A DNA stretch of 64,000 bases from a bacterium (GTDB lineage: Bacteria; Actinomycetota; Acidimicrobiia; Acidimicrobiales; Ilumatobacteraceae): positions 44,041 through 108,040 of the forward strand of contig JAPOKO010000005.1 in assembly GCA_029977615.1 (NCBI GenBank), written 5' to 3'. This document shows positions 1-9,092 of the stretch, in pieces; position 1 is the stretch's first letter, and every line of letters begins with the position of its first letter. The notes beneath the pieces were generated by a model. The model was not told the DNA's origin and ran no database searches. It saw nothing but the letters and a program-made list of their open reading frames with translations. The translations under genes were made by a program, and so were the position numbers.

Positions 1-234
1 CGGGCCGCTGTTGCTGACGTAGAGTCACAGCCAGATGCTGAAGCATTCAATCTCATTTCCGCGGCAGTGCGACGTGAACTTTCGTTGCGCGTCAAAAATG
101 TTGACCCAGAGCAAATCCGACTTGATCGAGATGCTCGATTGTTGCTGGAGCAGATGGAGAATCCTGCAACATCGCATAACGCTGCCGAACAACTCTTGGG
201 CTGGCTAGAAATGCGAATGGGTGATCACGCGTGA
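1..234 (+). CDS. C-terminal end of probable DNA primase (DnaG), partial
   Basis: An open frame runs from the first base of the window to TGA at 232-234 and encodes about 77 residues, ending in [15 protein letters not shown]. It is helical and charged, as expected of the DnaG C-terminal helicase-interaction domain. The identification rests mainly on context: a primary-type sigma factor starts inside its stop (GTGA overlap at 231-234), and dnaG followed by the principal sigma gene is a classic macromolecular-synthesis arrangement. No catalytic motif lies in the visible part, so any other protein with a helical C-terminus cannot be excluded. Confidence 0.5.
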   Translation, partial: RAAVADVESQPDAEAFNLISAAVRRELSLRVKNVDPEQIRLDRDARLLLEQMENPATSHNAAEQLLGWLEMRMGDHA

Positions 235-1184
235 GAAGTTCAATCTCAAACGATTCAGGTCCAGATGCCGTTCGGATGTATCTGAATGAAATTGGACAAG
301 TGGATCTGCTTACTGCAGAAGATGAACGCCGTCTTGGAAAACTAATTAAGGATGGAATCGCAGCTCAAGGAGCACTTGTTGCCGGTGAAGGGAAACTTGG
401 TTTGCGCGAGCGACGTGCGTTGCAGCGTGAAGTCAAGGAAGGCGAGAAGGCGAAGGAGCACATGGTTCGCGCCAATCTTCGCCTGGTGGTGTCCATAGCT
501 CGCCGTTACGACCGCAAGGAATTGCAGCTCGCTGACTTGATTCAAGAGGGAAACATCGGCTTGATGCATGCTGCAGACAAGTACGACTTCGAAAAAGGAT
601 TTAAGTTTTCAACGTATGCAACCTGGTGGATCCGCCAGGCAATGACCCGCGCGATGGCCGACCAAGGTCGCAATATTCGTATTCCTGGTCACATGATGGA
701 AATTGTTAATCGTGTGCATCGAGTAGAACGCGAATTGGCAACCGAACTTGAACGTGACCCGTTACCAGAAGAAGTTGCAGTTCGTTGTGGGCTCACAGTC
801 GACAAATTGCTTGAAGTGATGCAAATTGCACTCACCACCACGAGTCTTGATGCTCCCGTGGGCAGCGACACCGATGACTTGACGGTTGGCGACACCATTG
901 CTAGTCAAAATGAAAACAATGATCCGCAAGAGATTACGGAAAAGGCGTTGCTCAGCGAAGCGGTTGAGCGCACGTTGAGCGACTTGCCTCCACGTGATCA
1001 AGAGATTGTTGCCATGAGGTTCGGTATTGGCAAATACGTCGGTCAGGTGCACACGCTGGAAGAAGTAGCCAAGATTCAAAAGGTCACACGTGAGCGTGTT
1101 CGCCAGATTGAGCAGAAAACCCTTGCGCGACTGAGGCATCCACACAACAGCGCCAATCTGCGTGCATTTATGGATGACAACTAG
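231..1184 (+). CDS. RNA polymerase sigma-70 family factor, SigA/RpoD-like
   Basis: 317 residues starting at GTG 231, overlapping the previous stop by 4 bases, so translation is probably coupled. Region 1.2 is seen as [16 protein letters not shown] (about 17-32), and region 2 as the core-binding and -10 recognition block around [20 protein letters not shown] (about 125-144). Region 3 follows, and region 4 ends in the -35 recognition helix [16 protein letters not shown] near 290-305. No long region 1.1 is present. It directs RNA polymerase to promoters; the domain set and dnaG-side position suggest the housekeeping or a group 2 sigma. The TAG stop is also the start of the predicted -10 box of fdhD. 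Confidence 0.9.
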   Translation: MRSSISNDSGPDAVRMYLNEIGQVDLLTAEDERRLGKLIKDGIAAQGALVAGEGKLGLRERRALQREVKEGEKAKEHMVRANLRLVVSIARRYDRKELQLADLIQEGNIGLMHAADKYDFEKGFKFSTYATWWIRQAMTRAMADQGRNIRIPGHMMEIVNRVHRVERELATELERDPLPEEVAVRCGLTVDKLLEVMQIALTTTSLDAPVGSDTDDLTVGDTIASQNENNDPQEITEKALLSEAVERTLSDLPPRDQEIVAMRFGIGKYVGQVHTLEEVAKIQKVTRERVRQIEQKTLARLRHPHNSANLRAFMDDN

Positions 1185-1187
1185 CCT
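1182..1187 (+). promoter_or_regulatory. -10 box TAGCCT for leaderless fdhD
   Basis: TAGCCT fits the actinobacterial TANNNT -10 consensus and ends six bases before ATG 1194, so transcription would begin at the start codon itself. No Shine-Dalgarno sequence precedes the ATG. The first three bases are the TAG stop of the sigma factor gene. Confidence 0.5.
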
Positions 1188-1193
1188 GTAGGC

Positions 1194-2048
1194 ATGAGTA
1201 ACGCTCCAGGTACCGCACGGCGCAAAGCCTCGGACTGGAAAGTGGTCACCGTTACAAAAGAGGGTCGGGGAAGCACCAAACCCGATTACATCGTCACCGA
1301 AGAACCAATGGAAATTCGGGCGGAAGGTCCGGGCCAAGAGCCTGAACAGATTTCGGTCACCATGCGCACACCTGGAAACGATTTTGAGCTTGCCGTGGGT
1401 TTCTTGTTCACCGAGGGATTGGTGCAGAAACCAGATGATGTGCGCACGGTGAAGTACTGCGAATTGGTTGAGGGTGAAGAGCAGAAGTACAACATCGTTA
1501 CGGTGGCGTTATCGCGAGGGTTCGACATGGCGTTGGCTCGACGAGCAATGGTGACATCTTCGAGTTGTGGCATTTGCGGAACCGAATCAATTGATCAATT
1601 ACTGCAGGCAACTACTCCAGTAGATCGCGAAAGTGGTCCAGTGATTACGGCTGAAACGCTGATGCGCATTTCTGATTCGGTTCGCAAGTCTCAGCCAACC
1701 TTCGATCGAACGGGTGGCTTGCATGCAGCCGCGCTATTTGATGCCAACGGAAACATTTCACTAGTGCGTGAAGACATTGGTCGTCACAATGCGGTAGACA
1801 AAGTCATTGGCGCAAGCGTCATGGCAAAGACAGTTCCTCTCAATACGCATGGTTTGTTTTGCAGCGGACGCTTGTCGTTTGAGATTATTCAAAAAGCCGT
1901 CATGGCCCGTATCGCATTCATCGCAGCAGTTGGTGCGCCTTCAAGCTTGGCTGTTGAATCGGCAGATGCTTTGGGAATCACACTCGTTGGGTTTTTGCGC
2001 GATGGCAAAGCCAACGTGTACACCCACGAACACCGAATTCAGATGTAA
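1194..2048 (+). CDS. fdhD: Formate dehydrogenase accessory sulfurtransferase FdhD
   Basis: 284 residues. FdhD passes sulfur from a cysteine desulfurase to the molybdenum/tungsten bis-MGD cofactor, which is needed for an active formate dehydrogenase. The diagnostic cysteine loop SSCGICG is present (Cys125 and Cys128), together with FELAVGFLFTEGL, FDRTGGLHAAAL and VREDIGRHNAVDKVIG, all typical of the family. No formate dehydrogenase gene is in the window. The gene fits a pathway in which Fhs at 13520 releases formate from one-carbon units. It converges on the enolase-superfamily gene, the two stops lying back to back. Confidence 0.95.
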   Translation: MSNAPGTARRKASDWKVVTVTKEGRGSTKPDYIVTEEPMEIRAEGPGQEPEQISVTMRTPGNDFELAVGFLFTEGLVQKPDDVRTVKYCELVEGEEQKYNIVTVALSRGFDMALARRAMVTSSSCGICGTESIDQLLQATTPVDRESGPVITAETLMRISDSVRKSQPTFDRTGGLHAAALFDANGNISLVREDIGRHNAVDKVIGASVMAKTVPLNTHGLFCSGRLSFEIIQKAVMARIAFIAAVGAPSSLAVESADALGITLVGFLRDGKANVYTHEHRIQM

Positions 2049-3176
2049 CTAACTAAATGTTGCCTGCGCGCTTGCAGTCTTGCGCAGGACATCTTCATTC
2101 AACGTGAATCCGAGACCTGGTTTGTCAGATAAGTGAATCCAACCTTCGCCGTCAGCTTCAATGGTCTCGGTCATGATGTAGTCACGACGCGCTGTTGACC
2201 ACTCTGGTGGGTCGAATGGGAATTCAATGAATGGCGCACCAACCGTGCCGGCAGTGAGGTGCAGGTTGGCCATGACGCCAATTCCGTTGCCCCAGGTGTG
2301 CGGAGTGAAGATCTTTCCTGCGGCAGCAACTTCTTTTGCAAACTTGGCAAGACCAGTGATGCCTTGCGTGCATACGGCATCTGGTTGGAATACATCGAAA
2401 CAACCGCGCTGTAATAGTTCGCGGAATTCATATGGCTCACGTGTGAGTTCACCACCAGCAATGCGAATCTTCACTCGCTTTCGCAGTTCGGCCATACCTT
2501 CGTAGTCACCACGGTGGAGTGGCTCTTCCATCCAATACACGCCGTGACTCTCAAGAACCAATGCAACCGCCGTTGCGTGATCAACATTCCATGGCTTGGC
2601 CGTGTCCCACGGCATACGCCAACCCTGATTGCAGTCCACCATCAATTCAATGGAGTCACCCATGTCCTCACGGATTGCTTTAATGATGGCAAGGTCGTCT
2701 TCAAGATTCGGGCGTCCAAAGCGAATCTTCAAAGCAGGGAACCCTAACTCTCGCGCTTGGCGAGCAACCTTGACCATGTCGGGAAGACTGCGGTGAACAC
2801 CAGAAGATGCATAAGCACGGATCTTGTTGCTGAATCCACCAATCATGCTCCACACTGGCTCGTTCTTGATTTTTCCGATCAAGTCCCACAATGCCAAGTC
2901 GAGAGGCCACGGACGTCCAGCATGAAACTCAATGTTGGACAACACTGCCGCGTGACGCTCGATGTTCAGTGGGTCCTCGCCAATGAAGTAACGCTGGTAG
3001 TCAGAAAAGCCATACATCGAATCACCGGACCCAATGCCGCAGTTGCCCGCATCGTCGAAAACGCGAACGATGGTGGCTGGAAATTGGGTGCGTGGGCGAG
3101 TGTCCCACGAAGCAGGAAACGGAGGATCAAGCGGCAACTGGTGATGCGTGATCTCGATTCGAGTAATCGTGGTCAT
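2049..3176 (-). CDS. Mandelate racemase/muconate lactonizing enzyme family protein
   Basis: 375 residues, enolase superfamily. The N-terminal capping domain is followed by a TIM barrel with the second-strand motif PALKIRFG (K-x-R), metal ligands in MVDCNQGW, WMEEPL and IAGGE, and a C-terminal Asp/His pair in QPDAV and FTPHTWGNGIG. That layout is typical of the mandelate racemase subgroup (acid-sugar dehydratases, racemases and epimerases). Substrate is not readable from sequence. Being first downstream of the dehydrogenase at 3191-5632 in an amine-demethylation operon makes a betaine or N-methyl amino-acid epimerase worth considering, since 4-hydroxyproline betaine epimerase belongs to this superfamily; this is speculation. 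AGGAG precedes the ATG. Confidence 0.8.
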   Translation of the reverse strand: MTTITRIEITHHQLPLDPPFPASWDTRPRTQFPATIVRVFDDAGNCGIGSGDSMYGFSDYQRYFIGEDPLNIERHAAVLSNIEFHAGRPWPLDLALWDLIGKIKNEPVWSMIGGFSNKIRAYASSGVHRSLPDMVKVARQARELGFPALKIRFGRPNLEDDLAIIKAIREDMGDSIELMVDCNQGWRMPWDTAKPWNVDHATAVALVLESHGVYWMEEPLHRGDYEGMAELRKRVKIRIAGGELTREPYEFRELLQRGCFDVFQPDAVCTQGITGLAKFAKEVAAAGKIFTPHTWGNGIGVMANLHLTAGTVGAPFIEFPFDPPEWSTARRDYIMTETIEADGEGWIHLSDKPGLGFTLNEDVLRKTASAQATFS

Positions 3177-3190
3177 GATGTGCTCCTGAA

Positions 3191-5632
3191 CTAAGCGCGC
3201 ATGCGTGAGCCGCTTGGATCCAAGACAGGCTCAAGTTGCAACGTTGCCGGGCGAAGTTTGCCAATGATTTCAATTTCGAAACCTGTGGTTCCTTCTGCCG
3301 CAAGTTCGGTTGGGATGTAACCAAGTGCAAGTGACACTCCGGAGTAGTGGGCGTAACCACCAGAGGTGATCCAGCCAACAACATTGCCGTTGTGCCAAAC
3401 CGGTTCGTCCCCAATGACGTCTGCTGGACGCTCAGGGTCTACGTCAACCTTGAACATCACGAGCTTGCGCTTTGGTCCACCGTTCTTCATTTCGGCTTCA
3501 ACTGCTGCACGACCGATGAACTCGTGGTCGAACTTGATTGCGCGATCCATACCGGCTTCGAGTGGTGTGTAGATCGGGCGGTACTCGCGGAACCACGTGC
3601 CGAAGTTCTTTTCGAGTCGCATGGTAATGAGTGCGCGGAATCCGAACAAACGCATGTCGTATTCCTTGCCTGCTTCCATGATGAGATCGAATAGATAGCG
3701 CTGGTATTCCGGCGCAATCCACATTTCGTATCCCAAGTCACCGGTGTAGGTCATGCGTGACAACCAAATTGGCGCCATGCCAATGTTCACCTTGCGGAAT
3801 GCCATGAACGGGAAGTCCTTAGTTGCAAGTGATGTGTCGGTGAGCTTCTGCAAGAGGTCACGTGAACGTGGGCCTGCAACAGTGAGACCAACCATCGACA
3901 ACGACAAGTTCTCGAAGCGAATTGTGCTGTCCTTTGGCAAGTGAGCAATGAACCAACGCGGGTGATGCACTTCTGCGGCCTGTGAGCCAAACAAGAAGAA
4001 CTCTTCCTCGCCAATTCGTGACACGGAGAACTCGCCAACGATTTTGCCTTCAGGGTTGAGCATCGCAGTAAGAACGGTGCGACCAATCTTTGGCAATGAG
4101 TTCGTGAACAGGCTGGTGAGCCATGCTGCTGAACCTGCACCGCTTACTTTGTACTTTGCAAAGTTTGATGCTTCGGAGAAGCCAACGCGTTCGCGAACGG
4201 CCTTTGATTCTTCAGCAACGTTGTTAAATGCGTTCGAACGGTAGAACGTGACGTCTTCCTTTGGCTCCTTGCCCTTGTCCTGGAACCACAGTGGGTGCTC
4301 AAGGCCAAAGCCAGCGCCCATGACCGCATTGTGTTCGATCAAGCGGTCATAGATAGGAGTGGTGAGTAACGGACGCGCTGCTGGAAGCTCTTCGTTCGGG
4401 AAGGTGATGCGGAAGCGACGTGAGTAGTTTTCGCGCACCTTGCTGTTGGTGTACGCGAGCGTTGCGAAGTCGCCGTAACGAGCAACGTCCATGCCCCAAA
4501 TGTCTGCGCCAGGATCGCCGTGCACCATCCAGTTAGCAAGCGACAAACCAACACCGCCACCTTGTGACAATCCAGCCATAACTGCACATGCCGACCACAT
4601 TCCTGGCATGCCTTTGATTGGGCCAACAAGAGGGTTGCCGTCTGGGCTGAAGGTGAATGGACCGTTGACGAACTTCTTGATTCCTGCGCGACCTACGGCA
4701 GGGAAGTGAGCAAATCCACGCTCGAGTTCTGGAGCAATGCGCTCAAGGTCGTGAGGCAACAACTGGAACACGAAGTCCCATGGTGTGTCCTTTGCGGCCC
4801 ATGGACGGTTGTCTTGTTCGTAGGTTCCGAGCAAGATGCTTTGACCTTCTTGGCGGGCGTAAATTTCGCCTGCGAAGTCAATCATGTGCGGCAATTCTTT
4901 GCCGTGTGTCTTGTTGTATTCAATTACTTCATCCATTGGCTCAGTCATGAGGTAATGGTGTTCCATTGCCAACACAGGCAACTCAAGACCAACCATGCGA
5001 CCAACTTCACGTGCCCACAAACCACCGGCATTCACCACATGCTCGGTGTGGATCTCACCCTTGTCGGTGTACACGGTCCACGTGCCGTCTTGGCGTTGCT
5101 TAATGTCGTTCACCATGGTGTTGGTGTACACCTCTGCGCCGCGGTTACGTGCACAAATTGCGTATGCGTGCGTAACGCCATATGGGTCAACTGAACCTTC
5201 GTCTTCGTCGTACAAAGCGCCGACGAAGTACTTCTCTTCAAGAAGTGGGTTGAGTTCTTTTGCTTCCTTCATGGACAGCATTTCCATCTTCATGCCCAAG
5301 TAGCGACCGCGCGCCATTGCCATCTTCAGCCAGTCAAGGCGCTCTGGTGTGTCAGCAAGTTGCAAACCACCTGGCAAGTGAATGCCGCAGTTCTGGCCAG
5401 ACTCGGCTTCGATTTCTTTGTACAAGTTGACGGTGTATTGCTGCAATCGAGCAACGTTTGGGTCGCCATTCAGCGTGTGCATACCACCGGCTGCGTGCCA
5501 TGTGGATCCTGCAGTGAGTTCTTTGCGCTCTACAAGCACAACATCGGACCAACCTGCTTTGGTGAGGTGGTACAGCACCGATGCTCCAACAACTCCACCG
5601 CCTACGACAACTACGCGTGCTGATGATTTCAT
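3191..5632 (-). CDS. Dimethylglycine/sarcosine dehydrogenase-like flavoprotein 1 (DAO + GcvT domains)
   Basis: 813 residues. The N-terminal half is an FAD-binding DAO domain with VVVVGGGVVGASVLYHL (7-23) and GSTWHAAGG around His46, the position that carries covalent FAD in DMGDH/SARDH. The C-terminal half (about 420-800) is a folate-binding aminomethyltransferase domain (GDLGYEMWIAPEY, RLEKNFGTWFREY). The family removes a methyl group from dimethylglycine or sarcosine, gives 5,10-methylene-THF and passes electrons to ETF. It lies 37 bases downstream of MttB-like gene 1, and etfAB is in the same run of minus-strand genes. Whether it prefers dimethylglycine or sarcosine cannot be told. GGAAGGAAA precedes the ATG. 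Confidence 0.88.
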   Translation of the reverse strand: MKSSARVVVVGGGVVGASVLYHLTKAGWSDVVLVERKELTAGSTWHAAGGMHTLNGDPNVARLQQYTVNLYKEIEAESGQNCGIHLPGGLQLADTPERLDWLKMAMARGRYLGMKMEMLSMKEAKELNPLLEEKYFVGALYDEDEGSVDPYGVTHAYAICARNRGAEVYTNTMVNDIKQRQDGTWTVYTDKGEIHTEHVVNAGGLWAREVGRMVGLELPVLAMEHHYLMTEPMDEVIEYNKTHGKELPHMIDFAGEIYARQEGQSILLGTYEQDNRPWAAKDTPWDFVFQLLPHDLERIAPELERGFAHFPAVGRAGIKKFVNGPFTFSPDGNPLVGPIKGMPGMWSACAVMAGLSQGGGVGLSLANWMVHGDPGADIWGMDVARYGDFATLAYTNSKVRENYSRRFRITFPNEELPAARPLLTTPIYDRLIEHNAVMGAGFGLEHPLWFQDKGKEPKEDVTFYRSNAFNNVAEESKAVRERVGFSEASNFAKYKVSGAGSAAWLTSLFTNSLPKIGRTVLTAMLNPEGKIVGEFSVSRIGEEEFFLFGSQAAEVHHPRWFIAHLPKDSTIRFENLSLSMVGLTVAGPRSRDLLQKLTDTSLATKDFPFMAFRKVNIGMAPIWLSRMTYTGDLGYEMWIAPEYQRYLFDLIMEAGKEYDMRLFGFRALITMRLEKNFGTWFREYRPIYTPLEAGMDRAIKFDHEFIGRAAVEAEMKNGGPKRKLVMFKVDVDPERPADVIGDEPVWHNGNVVGWITSGGYAHYSGVSLALGYIPTELAAEGTTGFEIEIIGKLRPATLQLEPVLDPSGSRMRA

Positions 5633-5669
5633 GTTTGATTTCCTTCCGTATTAAACGTAAATCTATAAA

Positions 5670-7223
5670 TTAAAAATCGGTTGCTACGCCGCCCTCGGCG
5701 ACACGGCGTTGCTTGAATTCCAACAGTTCTTGCTGAATTGCTGGGTCTAGTTCTGGTGCAACGAATTCCTCGAGGTAAGTCTGCGCAAGCTGCTTGGCCT
5801 TTTGGTCGGCTGTTGGCTTGCCGGCTTCTTCCCACGACTCGTAGTTACGCCAATCCGAAATGAGTGGCTTGTAGAACGCATCGCGGAAGCGGTCCTGTGT
5901 GTGTTGCGTGCCAAAGAAGTGTCCAGCAGGGCCAACTTCTTGAATGGCTTCAAATGCCAGCGTGCTTTCGTCGACAACGATTGGCTCTAAATAGTCGGCA
6001 ACCATTGCGAGCAAGTCGGCATCGAGCACAAACTTCTCAAGTGAAGCGTGCAGTCCACCTTCCATCCAGCCTGCGCCATGCATCAAGAAGTTCACTCCAC
6101 CTTGAATTGCTCCCCATAGTGAGAACACGCTTTCGTAGGCGGCTTGGGCGTCGAGTGCGTTTGCTGCGCACACGTTGCTGGAACGGAATGGAACCTTGTA
6201 ACGACGTGCGAGCTGTCCGCCTGCCATCGCGGTACGCATGTACTCAGGAGTTCCAAATGCAGGTGCGCCCGATTGCATATCAACGTTGGAGGTGAACCCT
6301 CCGTACATTACAGGTGCGCCAGGGCGAACGAGTTGCGTGAACACCATGCCAGCGAGTGCTTCCGCATTTTGTAGCGATAATGCGCCAGCAAGTGTGATCG
6401 GTGCCATTGCGCCAGCAAGTGTGAACGGCGTGATGACGATGATCTGGTTGCGTGCTGAGTACTCCATGATGCCTTGCAACATCGGAATGTCGAGGCGCAA
6501 TGGCGAGGAAGAGTTGATGATGGTGAACACCGATGGCTCTTTGTCCAACGTTGCGTCGTCAATACCGCGCGCAATACGCGACATTTCCAGCACGTCTTGA
6601 TTGCGTTGACGACCGAGGCTGTAACAGTGAATTGGTTTATCGGTCATGGTGAGCATGTCGTACGTGCATTCCAGGTGACGAATGGAAGAGTGCAAGTCAA
6701 CAGGCTCAACCGGATAGCCAGCAGTGAAGTGAACGATGTTGAAACTTTGTGTCAGCTTCAACAGATCCTGGAAGTTTTGACGGTTACCAGCGTGACGCGT
6801 GCCGTCTAGTTCTACAAAGTTTGGCGGGCTGGCAACGGAACCAAATGCCATCCAGTCGCCACCAATGTTGAGCGTGTGGTTTGGGTTTCGAGAGTGCAAC
6901 TTGAATTCGCTTGGACAGGTTTTGATGGTCTCAACAACAAACTCCGGGTCGAAGCGCACGCGGTTGTCGGAAATTTTCGCCCCACCTGATTTGGCGATCA
7001 GCTCGAGCGCCTCAGGGAGCAAAAAGTCAATACCAACGTCGGAGAGCACGCGAAGCGATGCGTGATGGATTGCCTCAACTTCGTCATCGCTGATGACTTT
7101 GGTTGGTGCATAACGCATTCGCGGTTGGCGGAAGGATTTTTGCTCAGGAAGGCGTGAGCGCGGACCAGCTGCTTGGCGTTCACGGCCGCGACGACGCGGA
7201 CCACCTGTCTCGATTTCAGTCAC
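5670..7223 (-). CDS. MttB-family (non-pyrrolysine) corrinoid methyltransferase 1
   Basis: 517 residues from GTG 7223 with an AAGGGG ribosome site. It belongs to the trimethylamine methyltransferase superfamily (MttB TIM barrel; MRYAPTKVISDDEVEAIHHA at the N-terminal boundary, the glycine-rich HGAGWMEGGL late in the barrel, and a C-terminal region containing FFGTQHT). It reads through without an amber codon, so it is a non-pyrrolysine member like the glycine betaine (MtgB) and proline betaine (MtpB) enzymes, which move a methyl group from a quaternary amine to a corrinoid protein. Odd: a basic, Gly/Arg-rich N-terminal extension (residues 7-24, PRRRGRERQ) not needed for the barrel. Substrate glycine betaine is inferred from the dehydrogenases on both sides. 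Confidence 0.88.
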   Translation of the reverse strand: MTEIETGGPRRRGRERQAAGPRSRLPEQKSFRQPRMRYAPTKVISDDEVEAIHHASLRVLSDVGIDFLLPEALELIAKSGGAKISDNRVRFDPEFVVETIKTCPSEFKLHSRNPNHTLNIGGDWMAFGSVASPPNFVELDGTRHAGNRQNFQDLLKLTQSFNIVHFTAGYPVEPVDLHSSIRHLECTYDMLTMTDKPIHCYSLGRQRNQDVLEMSRIARGIDDATLDKEPSVFTIINSSSPLRLDIPMLQGIMEYSARNQIIVITPFTLAGAMAPITLAGALSLQNAEALAGMVFTQLVRPGAPVMYGGFTSNVDMQSGAPAFGTPEYMRTAMAGGQLARRYKVPFRSSNVCAANALDAQAAYESVFSLWGAIQGGVNFLMHGAGWMEGGLHASLEKFVLDADLLAMVADYLEPIVVDESTLAFEAIQEVGPAGHFFGTQHTQDRFRDAFYKPLISDWRNYESWEEAGKPTADQKAKQLAQTYLEEFVAPELDPAIQQELLEFKQRRVAEGGVATDF

Positions 7224-7300
7224 AATTCCCCTTTAGGCGTTTTACAACCCAAAGATTGGGCTGCACAAGAACGAAACACTACTGCCACAGCCCGATATCC

Positions 7301-7317
7301 GCCATATTGCGTATGGC
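7301..7317. promoter_or_regulatory. 17-bp inverted repeat upstream of MttB-like gene 1
   Basis: GCCATA-TTGCG-TATGGC is a perfect six-base inverted repeat with a five-base spacer in the 117-base gap between etfA and the MttB-like gene. It has no T-run, so it is a poor terminator. On the minus strand it sits where a -35/-10 pair (TTGCCA ... TATCGG) could drive the methyltransferase, so an operator is the likelier reading. Confidence 0.35.
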
Positions 7318-7340
7318 AATAATGAAATTGTGAAAGAGAT

Positions 7341-8318
7341 TTATCCGCGGCGGCGGCGAATTTCCTCAGAGATTGCAGGCACGATCTTGTGCAGGTCGCC
7401 GATAACGGCGTAGCCAGCCTTGGTCACGATGTTGGCTTCCTTATCGGTGTTGATCGCGAGGATGTTCTTTGACGCCATCGCCCCTACCCAGTGCTGAATT
7501 GCTCCCGAAATACCGCAGGCAATATAGATGTCTGGAGCAATGCGAGTGCCGGTCTGACCAACTTGGTCGGTGTGATTGCGCCAACCGTTGTTGGTCACTG
7601 CACGCGAGCAGCCGACAACTCCACCCAGTAAACCGGCGAGTTCTTCGAGGGGAGCGAAGGCTTCTGCTGATCCAACACCACGACCGCCACTGACCACAAC
7701 TGGGGCAGTAGCAAGAGTTACGCCAGCAACGCGTTCGACGCGGTCTTTGACGAACGAGTGCATGACTGAATCATTGAGTTCAACATCGTGAACTGTGTTG
7801 GTTGCAGATGTTGGAGATTCAACTGCTTCAACCGTGTGGTTAGCAAGCGTGACCAACTTGATTGGTGCATCAACTTCGGCTTGCTCAAGCAGCGATCCAC
7901 CCCAGCGTGCGCGAACCACCTTCAACGGTTGATCACCAGTAAATGACGAATCAAATTCGGTGCAGTTCATTGATGCAGGCAAGTCAAGACGTGCAGCAAC
8001 TTGAGCAACAACTTCGTGACCGCGTTCTGTTCCAGTGCCGATTACTACTTGCGGCGAAATCTTTTTTACAACTTGTGCAACTGCTTCACCCCATGCTTCT
8101 GGACCAAAGTCGGTCAGCGCTGCGTGGTGTGCTTGGTGCACTGCGGTTGCTCCGTATTGAGCGGCAACTGACGAAAGTGCGTCAGCGTTTGCGCCGACAG
8201 TTACTGCTTCAAGTGTGGTGCCAATTTGCGATGCAAGATTGCGCGCGGCGGTTAACACGCCAAGCGATGCTGAAGCAATAGTGCCGCGATCATGTTCAAT
8301 TACGGCAAGAACGCTCAT
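7341..8318 (-). CDS. etfA: Electron transfer flavoprotein, alpha subunit
   Basis: 325 residues. The C-terminal FAD-binding domain is clear: RGVGSAEAFAPLEELA, TGTRIAPDIYIACGISGAIQH and LAINTDKEANIVTKAGYAVIGD. Together with EtfB it accepts electrons from acyl-CoA or amine dehydrogenases and passes them to ETF:quinone oxidoreductase, which is not in this window. The start overlaps the etfB stop by 4 bases and has AGGAG. Position between two dimethylglycine-dehydrogenase-like genes argues that they are its electron donors; the acyl-CoA dehydrogenase at 35423 may share it. The protein ends in RRRRG, part of a pattern of Arg-rich termini in this island. Confidence 0.95.
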   Translation of the reverse strand: MSVLAVIEHDRGTIASASLGVLTAARNLASQIGTTLEAVTVGANADALSSVAAQYGATAVHQAHHAALTDFGPEAWGEAVAQVVKKISPQVVIGTGTERGHEVVAQVAARLDLPASMNCTEFDSSFTGDQPLKVVRARWGGSLLEQAEVDAPIKLVTLANHTVEAVESPTSATNTVHDVELNDSVMHSFVKDRVERVAGVTLATAPVVVSGGRGVGSAEAFAPLEELAGLLGGVVGCSRAVTNNGWRNHTDQVGQTGTRIAPDIYIACGISGAIQHWVGAMASKNILAINTDKEANIVTKAGYAVIGDLHKIVPAISEEIRRRRG

Positions 8319-9082
8319 TTAAATACTCCTAATTCTTCGAGCAGGTCAACAACAGCAGATGCTGCTTCTGGACCGGTTCCTAAAATTTGCGTATTGCTCA
8401 CGCGTTCTGGTGGGCGCTGAAGTTGAATCATCTTTAACCCACCAACCGATCCGGTTGACTCTGTGCGAGTGACGTCGACTTTCTTTGACGCTAAACGTCC
8501 CTTCATCGTTGGATAGCGGGGCAGGTTAATTCCTTCTTTTACGCCAACCGCAGAAGGCATTGGCAACATGTAGATCTCTTGACCTGCATCGCTTTCGCGG
8601 CGCACCTTGGCAACGCTGCCTTCAATGTCGAGGCCCTTTGCGCCATTTACCATTGGACGACCGAGTTTGAGGGCGACGCGGATACCAACTTGATAGCCGC
8701 AAGAGTCTGCGGATTCGTTTCCAAACAACACCAGATCAAACTTGCCGTTTGCGTTTTCAAGATCGGTAATCACTGAAGCAATTGCTTGGGCGGTGCGCTG
8801 TGGATCCCAGTCCGATTCGGTAATGGGAACCAACACGGCTTTAGCTGCACCAACACTGACTGCGGTGCGCAACTGCTCTTCGGCTTCTGCTGGGCCAAGA
8901 GTAAGCACGGTGACTTCGCCACCGTGCTTCTCTACGAGTTGCACTGCTTGTTCGACGGCGCACTCTTCGTGCGGACTAACGGTGAATCCGAGGAACGCAG
9001 TGTCGACTGCTTGACCATCTTCAGTGATATTGATGCGCGCGCCAGGAGCTGGCACGCGCTTCACGCAAACGAGAATGTTCAT
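8315..9082 (-). CDS. etfB: Electron transfer flavoprotein, beta subunit
   Basis: 255 residues beginning MNILVCVKRVPAPGARI, with the AMP-binding and partner-recognition segments of the family (SPHEECAVEQAVQL, LVLFGNESADSCGYQVG, LPRYPTMKGRLASKK). It forms the heterodimer with EtfA and carries the recognition loop that docks on dehydrogenases. It follows dehydrogenase 2 by 10 bases, and its stop overlaps the etfA start. No good Shine-Dalgarno sequence is visible, so translation may be coupled to the upstream gene. Confidence 0.95.
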   Translation of the reverse strand: MNILVCVKRVPAPGARINITEDGQAVDTAFLGFTVSPHEECAVEQAVQLVEKHGGEVTVLTLGPAEAEEQLRTAVSVGAAKAVLVPITESDWDPQRTAQAIASVITDLENANGKFDLVLFGNESADSCGYQVGIRVALKLGRPMVNGAKGLDIEGSVAKVRRESDAGQEIYMLPMPSAVGVKEGINLPRYPTMKGRLASKKVDVTRTESTGSVGGLKMIQLQRPPERVSNTQILGTGPEAASAVVDLLEELGVFK

Positions 9083-9092
9083 GACGAGATAC

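Noticed and set aside
5670..7223. Pyrrolysine-encoding MttB
   Set aside because: Both MttB-like genes are open for more than 510 codons without an amber codon, so they are non-pyrrolysine members; no pylS/pylT is visible.
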